The notes: generated from the letters alone by a model not told the origin. Shown: positions 24,031 through 36,700, counted from the stretch's first letter. The stretch: DNA of 64,000 bases from Spinacia oleracea (GCF_020520425.1 NC_079490.1:7130001-7194000), one strand, 5' to 3'. A program made the numbers and translations.

Positions 24031-24350
24031 GCTGTGTTGTTGTTCTTGCTGCTCTGTTGTTGCTGCTTCTGTTGTTGATGCTTCTGTTGTTGCTGCTTCT
24101 GTTGTTTGTTATTGTTGTTGTTGTGTTGTGTTGTTCTTGCTGCTGGTGTTGTCTATTCTTGTTGTTGCTGTGTTGTTCTTGCTGCTGGTGTTGTGCTGTG
24201 TAGAAGTCCTTGCTGCTGCTGCTATTGGTGTTTGTTCTTGTTGCTCTGCTGTCTTGTTATTCTTGCTGTTGCTGCTGCTGCTGTTGTTGTTTGTTCTTGC
24301 TGTTGCTGCTGCTGGTGTTGCAGGGTTCTGCTTGTTGTTGGTGCTCCTGT
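24031..24350 (-). repeat. Trinucleotide-rich tract (CAA/CAG on the minus strand)
   Basis: It is a low-complexity GTT/GCT mixture on the plus strand. The Leu/Val/Cys-rich plus-strand frames here are artefacts. It probably forms the 5' leader of the GRF gene or a degenerate Q-rich extension. Confidence 0.6.
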
Positions 24351-24612
24351 TGCAGTGTTGTGGTTGTGCAGGTGGGGGTTTGGGGTGGACTGTTTGTGCA
24401 GTTGGGGGGGATTGGGGTTTAGGGCAGTGTGGTGTTGTTGTTGGGTATGGTATATATAAGGGAAATTAGTGTATGGGTGACTGCAACGGCTATATTATTC
24501 AAATTCAACGGCTAGTTTTTGGAAAAAAAATTACCAAACCTCAGGGGTATTTGGTGCTTTTTACCAAACCTCAGGGGTATTCGGTGCATTATGTTTTAAC
24601 GAACTAACTGCC

Positions 24613-24753
24613 TAACGGAGGGTTAACGTCCGTCAGACAAAAGGGCATTTAATGATATTATTGCATACGTCAGGGGTGTTTGGTGCATTTTGGAAAGTTT
24701 AGGGGTATTTGGTGCATTAAAGTAAACCTCAGGGGCATTTGGTGAAAAATCCG
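24613..24753 (-). repeat. Right TIR of the autonomous MULE
   Basis: It is identical, in reverse complement, to 19281-19421. Just inside it (24533-24600) two further copies of CCTCAGGGGTATTYGGTGC occur, so the right end has extra subterminal repeats. Confidence 0.9.
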
Positions 24754-25012
24754 AATAAAATAATAAAGCAAGTGGGGTTGGATAGATATTTTAATAATTA
24801 AATAAGTGGGGACCATGTCATTTTGGTGGGTGGAGGGTGGGGTGGGTTTATGAAAATATTTGTTTAATAGGATGGTGGGTGATAGGGTATATTAGATGTA
24901 TTATTTAATTAGATGGTGGGGTTGATAAGTTACTAAAAATGGCAAGTGTATCTCTTAAATAAATACGGCCGGAAAAGGCAAGTGTATCTCTTAAAAAAAT
25001 ACAGAGGGAGTA

Positions 25013-27155
25013 ATACGTATGTAAAGCACACGTAGTAGAACGTCAAGGGTGCAATATACGGTTGAATTTTTAATATAATTTTTTTTGTAACGAACAAGAT
25101 TAAGCTTTGTTCACTTTACCTTATTCGAATTGTTTTGTTACTCAATTTTCTTAAAACCTGACCAGATAATAAAAATTCAGATCTGACCAGACCAGGAAAA
25201 AAGACCAAAAAGAGCACCATACTAGATTAGACAAGAAAAAAAAAATCAGATCATAACAGACTAAAAACTAGAAAAACAGATCATTAGATGAAGAGATTAG
25301 AGCCTACATTAGGATCAGAAAGTAGTTTTACGTGTAGTAAAAATTTGAATGAGAGAATATCAGAGAAAAAAAAAAATTGAATGAGGAATTGAGGGTGGCG
25401 TCACATTGGTAAGATCAATTGTCATCTTAAAATAACTTTATGTAATATGATGCTGAAATGTTGTTTTTACACGTTATATTTTTAATCTTTATATTATTAA
25501 ACTGTTATTGTTGAGAATTACATATTAAAATTAGATAAAAAAAAATGATAAGGCCGATGATTGTATTTGAGAGAAGGCGGAAAGTAATTGCGTAATTTGC
25601 GTTAATTCTTCAAGATATTTTATTTGTATCATCACCATTCGACTTAATATGGAATAGGCGGTAGGTATCCTAATTAATAGAATATCGCCTCGGATATGTG
25701 TCAATTTTGACCTAAATATGTTTAGAATAACGGGAAAATACTCTCGCGGTACACAAAAAAGCTTAAATCCCGGAGATTTATTTATCACGTATTTATTCAA
25801 TAATTGAATCTATTAGAAATTTAGATCATTAATCTGTATGAGAAGCTTTAATTTTAACCTTTGTATAATCTTGACAAAATTTAACAAAATCAAACAAAGA
25901 TAACAGGAGATAATCAATCATAGACAGTGGATGGAACATAATTTTGTCCTCTGCCCTTAAACCAAAATAATTTGATGTTTTAGAAACAATTTGCCTTTAT
26001 TTTTAATTTTATTTTTGTCATTTTAAAAATCAGGTAGTTATTACTATTAATACTACGGAGTATGTGCTTTATTTATGATAGTGTTATCTCATCATCCATG
26101 TTAAATTACAAATTAATTTGGAGTTTTAACCTTGTTTGTCACACTCATTATACAACGTTCTATTTTTGTTAGAATTACCAAGGTGACAAACAAGTCATTT
26201 CATATGTTCATTTTTCAACTCGAATTAGTTTCAGGTAACAAATCATCTAATTAGGTGTGGTTTTCTTTGGGTCGTGTCAATTTAACAATAATGACATAGA
26301 GCTTGTCGTAGGAGAAGTTTGTGTTTTGAGTTTTTCACTATATCAAAACACTACTTATGCGTTACTCCGTATATTAGTATGTGACTATATTTTCTAAAAG
26401 AAAAGATAAAGGGTCTTACCTGACCAAGTTAACTCGATCCAGGTTAGCGAGTTAGATAGCTTTGGGATGAGAGGTAAGAAGATAAAGAGAAACCCTCTCC
26501 CAAAAGCTCCTAGTGGAGATTGAACACCCGACTTCTTGGTTAGAAGGTGAAATCTTTTCCTGTTTCCAACTAGGCCAAACTTAACTTGGTTATTCTGATA
26601 ACGTATTGCAAATTTACAATCAATTATTTTAAAAGCTAACCACTAACAATTATTTGAACACAACAAACGCGTTGTACTTCATAGCATCTATTACAAACCG
26701 AGGGCGGAGAGGCCAATATCTGATATGTATTTCAAGATACATATCACCCCACTAAACGACAAAATAGAGATAAGACAAATCCGAGTAAATAAAAAATACT
26801 ATGTGTAAACCCCAAGTGAACTTCGAGTACATCATACGTTTCCCATGCCTTTCTAGTTTCTAGTTTTTACCTCATAAAAATTACCACAATTTAGAGTTCC
26901 CATCACTCTAGCACGTGAAAACAATCACCTCTTTCCCCTTAGCCCCATGTTATACATGCATATGAGCATCATAATAAACCTCCAATCTACTCAGATTTCC
27001 TTTTGGTCCAATATTCTCATATTCTCTTTGAAAATATCAAACTTACATTTTTACATAATGCTCTGTATTTGATTCTTTATCCTCTAATGAAGAACATGCA
27101 CCTTCATCTTTCATGACAAAGCATTTCTCTTTTCCCCCCTTTTTATTTCACCAAT
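25013..27155. other. Intergenic AT-rich DNA with one SINE
   Basis: I see no gene here. A possible old TIR pair with TACGGAGTAT at 26053 and ACTCCGTATA near 26362 is too short to call. The SINE at 26410-26583 is the only element I can support. The stretch after about 27100 is the pyrimidine-rich promoter and leader of the X8 gene. Confidence 0.5.
26410..26583 (-). mobile_element. tRNA-derived SINE, minus strand
   Basis: On the minus strand an A box TGGCCTAGTTGG (26566-26577) and a B box GTGTTCAATCTCC (26515-26527) have the spacing of a tRNA-type RNA polymerase III promoter. The limits are approximate and no clear target duplication was seen. Confidence 0.55.
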
Positions 27156-27405
27156 TTGCACCAAACCATATTATATGTCCCTTTCCTTTTTTCCCCCCAC
27201 TTTATTATACCACCTTTTTCTTTATTTCACCCTTCATTTTCATTGTTTTTGTACTTGTATATGTTCTTAAATCATCAACATTTGATTGATTTTATAAACA
27301 AAAGTATATTACAACAAAATCATTTTACAAAATCCCAAAAACAAAAAACAAAAACAAAAAAAATCAAGTTTCTTCCAAAAACCCACCAAAACCCCTCATT
27401 TCATT

Positions 27406-30016
27406 ATGGCTAAACTTGATTCCATTTACATATTCTTGCTTCTATCTTCTCTAATCATCTCCAAATCCGGTAAAGTACATTGTTATTTCTACAATTAGCA
27501 ACTTAATTCATTGTTTCAACCTTCAAATTTTACTAAAAATGATTACTTTTTCATTTTGTTTGCAGGTGGGATTGAATCAGAAACACAAAGAAAACTACAA
27601 AAAGTTGTCAGAAGATTGGATGATAATACAATAACAAACCCAGCAAATTTCCCACCTTATACACCCACACCAACAATTATTACTGTCCCAGCTTCAAATC
27701 CCACCACCCCAGTAAACGACCCGATTCCCACAACACCACCAGCAACCACCACAGTCCCCTCCACAACCACCCCAGCTCCGCCCATCACTAACCCTGCTAA
27801 CCCGGGAAATGTGCCGGTGTCGAACCCGCCGACAGATGGGTCGGGTACGGCGGGGGGAAGTTGGTGTATTGCTAATAGTGGTGCATCAGAGAGTGCTTTA
27901 CAGAGTGGATTAGATTATGCTTGTGGGAGTGGATTAGCTGATTGTTCAACAATTCAAGATGGGGGTAGTTGTTATAATCCTAATAGTCTTGCTAATCATG
28001 CTTCTTATGCGTTTAATAGTTACTTTCAGAAGAATCCTTCGTCTACTAGTTGTGATTTTGGGGGTGCTGCTGTTATGGTGAACACTAATCCCAGTAAGTT
28101 TCTTGCTATTGGGTTCTTTTTTCTTTTTTGGTTTGTTAAGATTTGAATCATGATTTTGCATCATGAGTTTTCTACTGCCAGTGTCGATGCTAACTAGCTT
28201 AGTTGATCTATTGGGGGTCGTTACAAATTAGGTCGATGCCAACTAGCTTAAGATGTGTTCATTCACCTGATTTTTTTAAACTTATTTTAGTTATAAATTA
28301 TATTAGGGTAACGTCATCTTTCATGAACTTATCTTGAACTTAATTTTGCGGAAATAAGTGGAAATAAGTCGAAAGGTCGTAGATAAAATCTCGTCTACAT
28401 CAGTCCCTTTTGTGACACCAAAAGTAAAATGAGTGTCAATGAATTGTAGTAAGTTCCTAGCTAAAGGGTTTTGTCAGTGCCTTTTGTGACACCAAAAGTA
28501 AAATGAGTGCCAATGAATTGTAGTAAGTTCCTAGCTAAAGGGTTTTATTTTTGATAATTTTTGATAATTAAGAGATGGGTCATGATTTTTGCATCCTTTA
28601 TTAGTGTTTACTAATCTTAGTAAGTTTTCAGCTAAAGGGTTCTTTTTATTATTTTAAGAGATGAATCATGATTTTTGCATCATTTATAAGTGTCTACTAA
28701 TCAAGTTTTTAGCTAAATGGTGTTTGTTTTTTAAGAGATGAATCATTAATCTTGTATCAATTATGAGAGTTCAGTAATATCCTAGTATGTTTCTGAATTG
28801 TGGGAATTTGGGTATGCAGGTACTGGTTCTTGTATTTACCCATCATCAGCAACTGGAACCGGAACAGGAGCTGGAGGAGGAGCAGCTATGCCTTTATCGA
28901 CAACTCCTCCGACAACAGAAACACCTTCCTCGACATTTCCAACACCAACAACATCCTCACCTGGGACTACAGGATTACCATATGGGAGTCCAGCATATGG
29001 GTATGCTATCTTATCCACTAACTAGTACTTATGTTGAAGGATTCTTGGGTGTCTTGTTTGTTACTTGTTAGCCTCAGCATAAGAATTTTCTGAACATTAC
29101 ATCAGCCGTCATTCTTTCGTCGTTAAAGTTCATTTGGAATAGTTTATAAGGAGGCTGGAGATGTTAAAGCAGTATATGCTCAATTCTTGCAGAAGTGGGA
29201 GACTCTGTTGAGGTATTGGGATGATGCTGATGTTGATGGAAAGTAGAATAAAACTTGCATAGAGTTTTCTTGTCAGTTTCTTTGATGTGTTTCTGATTCC
29301 TATGCAAAAGCTAAAACTGAACAAACGCCACAGTTTTGAGTGGGAAGGGATAATCCATGGCTTCATAATATCGATTGAATGACAATTACGTGGCTAGATA
29401 AACACGAAGCATGCAATAATCTTCAGTTCTGATCTATAATAGTAGGTTCCCTTTCTAAAGTAAAGTGTATTAACACAACTTTCAACCTAGTTAAAATTCT
29501 AATGTGTAGGTATCTAAAAAATGCCCCATCAAAGATCCCATATTTATTATGTTTGTGTGTGTGTTTTTCTTTTCATTTTTCCGAGTGTTAGGGTAAGGAA
29601 TTCATACAAGGGGTGATAAATCCATCTTGTGCAAGAAAAAACAATCTGGGGTTGTATTTTTGGATATATTTTTTTCGTAATTTCATGACTAAAATGGGTG
29701 GAATTTCTTGCAAAAGAATATCCTTTTAAGATTGGATGGTTTCCCAATCTCTGAGATTGGTTATCATGACTTGAATTCATAAGGTTGAAGTATTAAACTT
29801 GTTCTCTTTTTATATGGTTGCAGCAACAACTATGGATCTCCACCGTCATTAACAACTCCAAGCAACCCGAATTCACTATTCCCTGCAAGTTACGGGCCTG
29901 ATAGCCCACCTCTTGGAAACACTCTTCCTGCAGGTACAGCTAGTCTGCGACCCGACATCAGTTTCATCATCCCGGTAGTTTTCTACTTGACAGGAAAACT
30001 AATTCTGGGTACATGA
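27406..30016 (+). CDS. X8/CBM43 GPI-anchored callose-binding protein (PDCB-like)
   Basis: Exons 27406-27469, 27566-28093, 28820-29000 and 29824-30016 total 966 nt (321 aa). The N-terminal 20 or so residues (MAKLDSIYIFLLLSSLIISK) form a signal peptide. A Pro/Thr/Asn-rich spacer (about 45-115) leads to an X8 domain from Trp121-Cys122 with six cysteines (WC, YAC, ADC, GGSC, TSC, GSC) and the YAFNSYFQ and CDFGGAA motifs. A second Ser/Thr/Pro/Gly-rich region and a hydrophobic C-terminus (ISFIIPVVFYLTGKLIL) look like a GPI signal. X8 domains bind beta-1,3-glucan (callose), and relatives act at plasmodesmata. There is no glucanase catalytic domain. It could equally be called a glucan endo-1,3-beta-glucosidase-like protein. 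It faces the NEAP gene tail to tail, with about 1.2 kb between the stop codons. Confidence 0.88.
28401..28548 (+). repeat. 74 bp tandem duplication in X8 gene intron 2
   Basis: CAGTCCCTTTTGTGACACC... at 28401 is repeated from 28475 with a few changes. It lies inside the intron 28094-28819, which also holds a piece of the dispersed TGAACTTATCTTGAACTTA family at about 28256-28360. Confidence 0.8.
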
Positions 30017-31222
30017 GTTTGATTTCATTTCAGAAGGTTAACAAGAATCCTAGCTAGTGGCAAAGAAATATATGCTCTTGTACAGATCTGTTAGACCCAC
30101 GAGAAGAGAACGGAATATGGTAGTGAGTTCTTTTAGGAGTACTTAAAAAGTTAGCAATCAGAAATCCAAGCCACAATATCAGTTGCCAGCATTATTCCCT
30201 TTGATAATGAGTGCAATTTTTAAGGAAGAGAGTTGTAATATGAGATGATCTAGATTAGGTTTAGCTAGATTCGTATCAGGCCGGTTAAAGATGTATAAAA
30301 GAAGAAGCCAGTTATTTGTAGATTCATGAGACTGTATTAGAAGTTAAAAAAAGTTTTCTTGTGCTGTTATTCTGTTCACTGTTATATACTTCTATCAAAA
30401 TGATATAAAGTAGTTGCTTCAGAATCCTTTTGAAGCAGATTATGCTTAAATTTCTGGCTTTTGCAGTTGCATTTTTTCTGGTTATTAAACTAACACATTT
30501 CTGATTAAAGCAGCCTTCGATATTTTTACTGCATTTACTAACTTAGAGATTTTATCAGAGTGGTATTTGGCTCTGCAAATCAAACCAAGAGATATGCAGC
30601 ATAAAATTCACATTGCAGTTTCAGGGATGGTAGATTGGTGAACTAGTAAGAAATAACAGGAACCACTCTTAATTTCAATATTATCACATCAAAACTGTCA
30701 ACTTATGAAGTAATTAGACAAATGAAAATGGCCCCATCTTAATAATTAAGAAACATTTTTTAAAACCTTCGGTTACCACATGCTAGTTAGGTAGAAAACA
30801 TGTTTTTTTTCTGATACCAACCTTTTGTTGACTTATTCATGAAGTTTCTTTGTTCTGTTCCTGCATATATCAGCAACAATCCAGCAGGGAGTAATTCTGA
30901 AATAACAACAAAATATTTGAGGCAATAATAGAAAACAGATGTTCTAATATTGATTGATTTCCCTCTAATTATATGTAATTAATCCTAAATTATACATTCA
31001 TCTGATCACATGTTCGAGCTCCGGAATATTCTACTTATAGAGACATCAAAACGATGTACTCTGCCGGTGTACTAACTGTAAAATGAGGGTGAAAAAAGAG
31101 GCCCTTTTCGGGTTTTTTTTTTACAGATACTACCTCTCTAATTCTTCCTAATATCCTAAAACATGGATTCCTAGGATAGGATTCCCTTGCATTCTACAAA
31201 ACTACACTTATAAACAAATATT
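30017..31222. other. 3' regions of two convergent genes
   Basis: This should hold the 3' UTR of the X8 gene (probably to about 30460) and the 3' UTR of the minus-strand NEAP gene. No other gene or element is visible. Confidence 0.5.
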
Positions 31223-34200
31223 TTACCGCCTCGAGAAAACAACCAAGACCACCATTGACATGGAAACTAAGATCTTGAAATTGGAACTTTCCCAGAAATT
31301 CTGCTTCTCATCACTCTTCGACACAACCTGGTGTTTCGTAGTAGCTAATTGATCCTTCAGTTCTTTTATAGCCTTGTCCCTTCGCTCCCCCATCTGCCAG
31401 GAACAGATAGAAAAATAGCATATTAATTACAAAGAACAATGTACACAACAGGCAAAAAGACAACTATTGTGTAGATCGGCACCAGTTTGGTAGTGGAAGT
31501 GATTCTGAATTCTGCTGAAAGCAGCATATTTTAGGCAATAATACAAGAGTATGCATAATATAATGTGCAGTACAGAGGACCAATATTCCTTTAGAAAAAT
31601 AGTACTAATTGGAAGGATTCTGCAGTTCCAGCACCCAAATATTCTCCATAAGAATTAGTTGCAGAACAGATTTGGAGGTGTTTCAAACTTCTAACTAGCT
31701 TTTGAGCCCGTTCAATGAACAGACAATTAATTATATATTGGTTGGTAAGTCGTCTTTAAAGTGCTGATTTTATTGAGTGCTTGTGGTTTTAGTGGAAGCT
31801 ATAAAATACTTCGTATAACAAACAACAAAAGAAAAAATTGAAAAGAAAAAAAAAACAAATTTATGGATGAAAGATGGAGGTGACATGTGTCATCTAATCA
31901 TCTATGATTTTCCTTCTTAAATACTAGGTATAGATTTCCATAGTTATCGCAGGAAAGGTTTTCATTACCTCCTTCCCCGAATAAAACACAACATAAAAAG
32001 AAAGAATATGGGTGTTAAGAAGCATTTTTAGCATGTAGTTTGCAGACATTCACTTGGAATGCAGATTTAAAATGACTGAATTCATTGCTAGTAAGAGGAC
32101 TTTGTAAATTACCCTCTGAAGCTTTCTTGTTTGAGAACGAGCTTCCTGGAGACAAAATTCTAATTTCAGAACTCGCTTCTTCAACTCTTGATCAGCCTTT
32201 CGATGCTTCTCCAACTATTTAGGAAAACAACACATCCAATTACAAATCAAGATGGCTAAACTAAACTAAATTTGTATAGATAAATAACAGCAAGTTACGG
32301 TGTATTGTACCTGAGTTTCCAATTCCTTGATCTTTAACTTATAATGTGCAGACAGAATCCTGAGTTCATCCCTTAATTTGGTAATTTCTTCATCTTTGGC
32401 AGATAAAAGCCTGTTTATGTTGTCGAAATTCTTTGGAGAGATATCGTCTAAGATCTTCCTCAATTCACAATCCTTATTGATGCCAGCTTTTGCCACGGCT
32501 TCCATGATATCTTGCTCAACTCTCATGACTTCATCTTTCAGTTGCTTCTGTGAATACTCCCTAACTTGAAGATCTTTCTGCAGTTTATCTAATTGTTCTG
32601 CTAGCCTCTTGACACGATCTTCGTGTTCCTTTATTGAATTATTCTTTTCATCGAGGTCGTTCATCAAAGTCAGACACTGCAGTTGGGCTGATTGAGCTGA
32701 CGCAGCACTTGCATCTGCTGTAGCTCGAGTAATAGTGAGCTCGGTTCTAAGATCATCCAGCTCATGGAGGTACTATTTAGTAAATAGATATGCAGTTAGC
32801 ATAAAATAAACACTATTTTATAATTTATATGAACATATGAAATAGTACAAAATAAAATCAAAGAGTGACAATCGCACAATAATACAGCATACAGACAATA
32901 GAAAGTGAACAAGATTGGAAGTGAAAGATGCCCAAATTGACTATAACCAATGCCAGATCTTAGACATGTTCATATTTCTCAAACTCATTGGAAGCTAAAG
33001 ATAAAAATCAAACTATATCCAAAAAATCACATCTGATTCTCCACAAGAAAGTTTTCACAAGTTTAAAATGAGAAAGAACTGCCTCTGTAAATAGGAGTTT
33101 GGGTCACATTTACTTGTGAAGTGTTCACAAGTTCAAAAGCTTAACGCCAAATAGTCTAGCATTCATTTTCAAGCTTAAGCTACAAACCCAGGTAGCATAA
33201 GAGGCAGATTAACAAGGAAGACAGATATATTTTTTAGATATGGATGTTGAGAGGTCAACAACCAACTTGTAACATCCTTACTATCTTTAACCAGTTAGCA
33301 ATAGTAAATAGGTTATTCATGAACTAATGAAAGTAATAAAAACATCTTTTCAAAGGGGATTACAAGGATTATATTCCTATTTGGCAATAAAAGGCTTAGT
33401 TCATCATTTGATGTTGATTCACCAGCTGATACAATCAGTAGTTTGTATAGGAAAAACTTAGTCAAAGTCGCTGATAGCTGGTAACTGTTAGAAACCTGAT
33501 TGTACAAATGACATTAAGATATTGAGATTATTGCCACAATTCTTCTTAAGTGTCCTATTTCAGAAAATTTTGGATGAACTTGTCTACTGAATCTAAAAAT
33601 TGTGATCCTCTCTTTTGAAAGTACTTCGATTCCCAGCTAGTATTTGATAATCAAAGGATTAAATTCATTAAACCTTAGCTCTACTGATCAACTGATTACA
33701 AACTTAAGTAATGTCAAACCTCAAAATTACCCCAATCCATGATTAAAACAAGAGACTTGACAAGTGAATATACACGAGACGGAAAGGATAAACATTCCAC
33801 CCATTCACCAAGACACTAAATGTTGTCTAAATGGCCATCATGCATCAGCTCAATCAATATGCAAAATCAGATTTCCACAAATGTGTATACAACACCCTCA
33901 CTATGAAATCTAATCTCAAATTAGAATATTATTCTTAACATAGTAGGGAATTAGACAGCAGTCCAAGAAGAAACATGCATCACTCCAACTTCTATTCATT
34001 TTCCAAGAAGAAATTTTTACTTAAAACTTAACCTAAACCCTTGAAATTCTAATTAACCACGGCTCTAGTTTCATCCACCAATATGATACATTTGTAAACA
34101 ACAAACGCCACAGTATCTCGTCCTGGATAGACCTTGTTACTTCACACAAGTTAACAACCCACGTATCGCATCACTCGCATGGGCGTAAAAACTAGTTACA

Positions 34201-35568
34201 TCATTGAAAAAGAAGGTAACAACTATTTGAGCTAAGAAAAGGACCAAGAAAAGGGAGACAATAATATAATATGAGATGATAATATAATGAGATAATTTTA
34301 GTACAGATTAAGTAAAAGGACCAAGAAAAGGGAGACCAGTTTTCACTAGATCATGACTCTCTCTTCCATGCTCCCATAATAGCTAAATATAATAGTAAAG
34401 AAATTCATTAACTTAATTTAATATAGGAAAAAAGAGAGGGACAAAAAAACTATACATAATACCAAGAAAATTACAAATAAAAGGCACAATTTCAAGTGCT
34501 GGCAACATTTTCAAAACGCACTCCAGGAGTAAAGACATAACACCTTGAATCAATCAAACCCACAATTAAAGTGAGACAATAATATAATATGAGATGATAC
34601 CTACTTGGCAATTAGCTTTTAACAAATTCCACTATAAAACATTTAGGAAAAGCCAAAAGATGACTTGAAAAGATGAATTGATGATATTTGTAAGTTCAAC
34701 AAACAAAAACACAACCACAAATTAACATTATTATAATTCCTAGTCAACACATTTCTTGAACTAACTAAACCCCAATTGTCCAGGAATCAAGCTAAAAGCA
34801 TAAAACTTTGTATTATTCTTGAGACCCATAATACAAGAATCTGCAAATGGGGCAATTAAAAGCTTAACAAAAATGCAGAATCAGGAGAAATTTTGGGTTA
34901 TGATGATTAATGAGTGGTACCTTTTCAGCATATGAAGCTGATGCTTGTAATTGCTTATTTCTTTCCTCCAAACTTTTATTCAATCTATACATCTCCTCTT
35001 CCATTCCTTTCGCCTTTGCTTCGGCTTCCTATTAAATTTCGAAAAAATTAACAAAGATCAGATCTTTTTTTCTTGATAAAATCTTCTATACAAATAACTA
35101 AATTACCCCAAATCACATAAAATTGATTCACTCGTAGTATAGTATACAATAAACTCGTTGTACACAAAATCCATTGAATTGAAAATCATATCCAACTCAA
35201 AAGGACCCCACAAAGCAAAAGTAGCCAAACTCAACAAAGAACAAAAAGAAACAAAAAGGGGTGAAATGATTTCAATTCAAAGTTAGATTGCCATGAACAA
35301 AATACAAAATTAAAGAAATAGAGATCCAAATCAAAAGAAAAAGAAAAACACATGCCTGTCTTGTTAGGGTTTCTTTAGCATAAGATTGCTCTTTGACAGC
35401 AAGCCGAGTTCGAACCTCCTTTAACTCCGCCGCCAACGACACCACGTTCCGTTTAAAGTTTTGTCTTTTCTCACTCAAATCCCTTAACAATGGATCTATT
35501 TCCCGGCCATTTGAGCTTGATGATGTTGAAGATGATGATGTGGGTCTCTCAGAAATTGAACCCATCAT
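31223..35568 (-). CDS. NEAP: Nuclear envelope-associated coiled-coil protein (NEAP family)
   Basis: Minus-strand exons 35568-35356, 35028-34921, 32772-32311, 32214-32113 and 31393-31223 give 1056 nt (351 aa), close to the size recalled for Arabidopsis NEAPs. A Ser-rich start and [20 protein letters not shown] precede long coiled coils covering most of the protein ([48 protein letters not shown]). The C-terminus has [11 protein letters not shown] and a short hydrophobic anchor ([13 protein letters not shown]) ending RR. NEAPs sit at the inner nuclear membrane and link to SUN proteins and lamina-like proteins. Intron 1 begins GC (CAG|GCATGT), a rare GC-AG intron; the others are GT-AG. Two ATGs are adjacent at the start. 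The assignment rests on recalled sequence similarity and is strong. Confidence 0.87.
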
Positions 35569-36344
35569 TATTTGAACCCAAAGAAATTAAAAATAAAGAA
35601 AAGAAACTCAACCCAATTATTTCAAAAGCTATAAATCATAATAATTCAGTTTTTTTTTAGAGTGATGGAAGAAAAATGGGGAGAGATTTATTTATTTTTT
35701 ATGAAAAAAATGATGGAGTAACAGTAGAAGAAAGGAGAAATGAATTTCCCTGAAAAAAAAGAAGAAATGAAGAGTCGACGAATTAATTAAAATCTAAGGA
35801 TGCATGTGAATTCGATTGCGGTAGTTGTTCTCCGCATTTAATTTTATCTTTTTCTTTATTGCCATAAATTCAACGTACCTGCAACAGCAAGGAAGAACGC
35901 CAGTTGAATTAATTAATTTAATTAATCACATAATAATATCAGAATCAAGATAGCTAATTTAATATTACTGTAATTGGAAAAACATTTGATTTCTAGCTTA
36001 ATTTTTTATTTATTCTCGTGGCAATTAATCAAAACTCACTTCCAATTATTGATGCATTTAAGTTTGACTATGTGGAGACGGTGGAGTAACTAAAACCGAG
36101 TGTCGACGACCACCGTAAACCACCACTAATACGAGTGTCGACCACCGTCAACCACCACTAAAAATGTGTAATTTTGAAAAGAAAAAAAAGTGCTCTGAAA
36201 ATTCTGGAGAAGAAAAAGCGCCGATTAAATTGGTTTGACACTTTGACTACGAAGAATACAGAATAAATCAAGAATACATACATGCAAGAAAAGCAGCGGA
36301 AATGACTGATGAAAAAGAGGAGAGAGAGTGAGAGATATCTTACC

Positions 36345-36700
36345 GAGAGAGAAAGCTCAAAGAACTACGAAATCTCTCTGTAAATTTTTCAAATTTCTAC
36401 GATTAGGTCAGGATTTATCATTTCCGATAAGCAATCAGCTGAAAAATCGAAGTTGCAAAATTTTGAAAAAAATAAAATAAAATGGGAGAAATTAGGGGTT
36501 GGGATTGAAGAGACGTTTCGCCATTTTTTCGGCAAAGGTCCAAGATTTATGAGAAATGGGAAGTTGCAGAAAATGGCACGAGAAACAGCTGAGAGGAGAG
36601 AGAAAGACGAAAGTGCAGAGAGAGAGGGTGAAGTGACATTAAGGGGGGAATTTTGATTTTGAGATGTCAGCTTCGGGATGATTATCCGAAGCAATGGTTT
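36345..36700 (-). other. Possible 5'-UTR exon of the NEAP gene
   Basis: On the minus strand a good donor (CTCTCG|GTAAGAT) lies at 36344. It is preceded by pyrimidine-rich leader-like sequence full of CTCTCTC. A matching acceptor could be TTGCTGTTGCAG at about 35879-35890. This would make a first non-coding exon. The MULE at 36742 then sits at or just upstream of the transcription start. Confidence 0.35.

Larger units (their letters stand above)
19281..24753 (+). mobile_element. Apparently autonomous Mutator-like element (MULE)
   Basis: The 5473 bp element has 141 bp terminal inverted repeats (19281-19421 and 24613-24753) that I find identical, and a perfect 9 bp target duplication AATAAAATA (19272-19280 and 24754-24762). 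It carries an intact-looking transposase on the plus strand and a second gene on the minus strand, tail to tail. Identical TIRs and clean duplications indicate a recent insertion. The TIRs contain repeated CACCAAATACCCC words also seen in the MULEs at 17412 and 36742. Confidence 0.92.
17357..25010. mobile_element. Stowaway-type MITE hosting two MULEs
   Basis: The left end CTCCCTCCGTATTTTTTTAA at 17357, preceded by TA, pairs with the right end TTAAAAAAATACAGAGGGAG ending at 25010, followed by TA. Without the two inserted MULEs and their duplications the MITE is about 0.3 kb: 17357-17411, about 19260-19280 and 24763-25010. The motif GGCAAGTGTATCTCTTAAA is repeated near the right end. Confidence 0.75.

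Noticed and set aside
23915-24469. Leu/Cys/Val-rich plus-strand frames up to 184 codons
   Set aside because: Low-complexity GTT/GCT repeat read in sense. The real gene there is on the minus strand (GRF finger).
26051-26372. Possible MITE between TACGGAGTATG and ACTCCGTATATT
   Set aside because: The inverted match is under 10 bp and the flanks do not give a convincing duplication.
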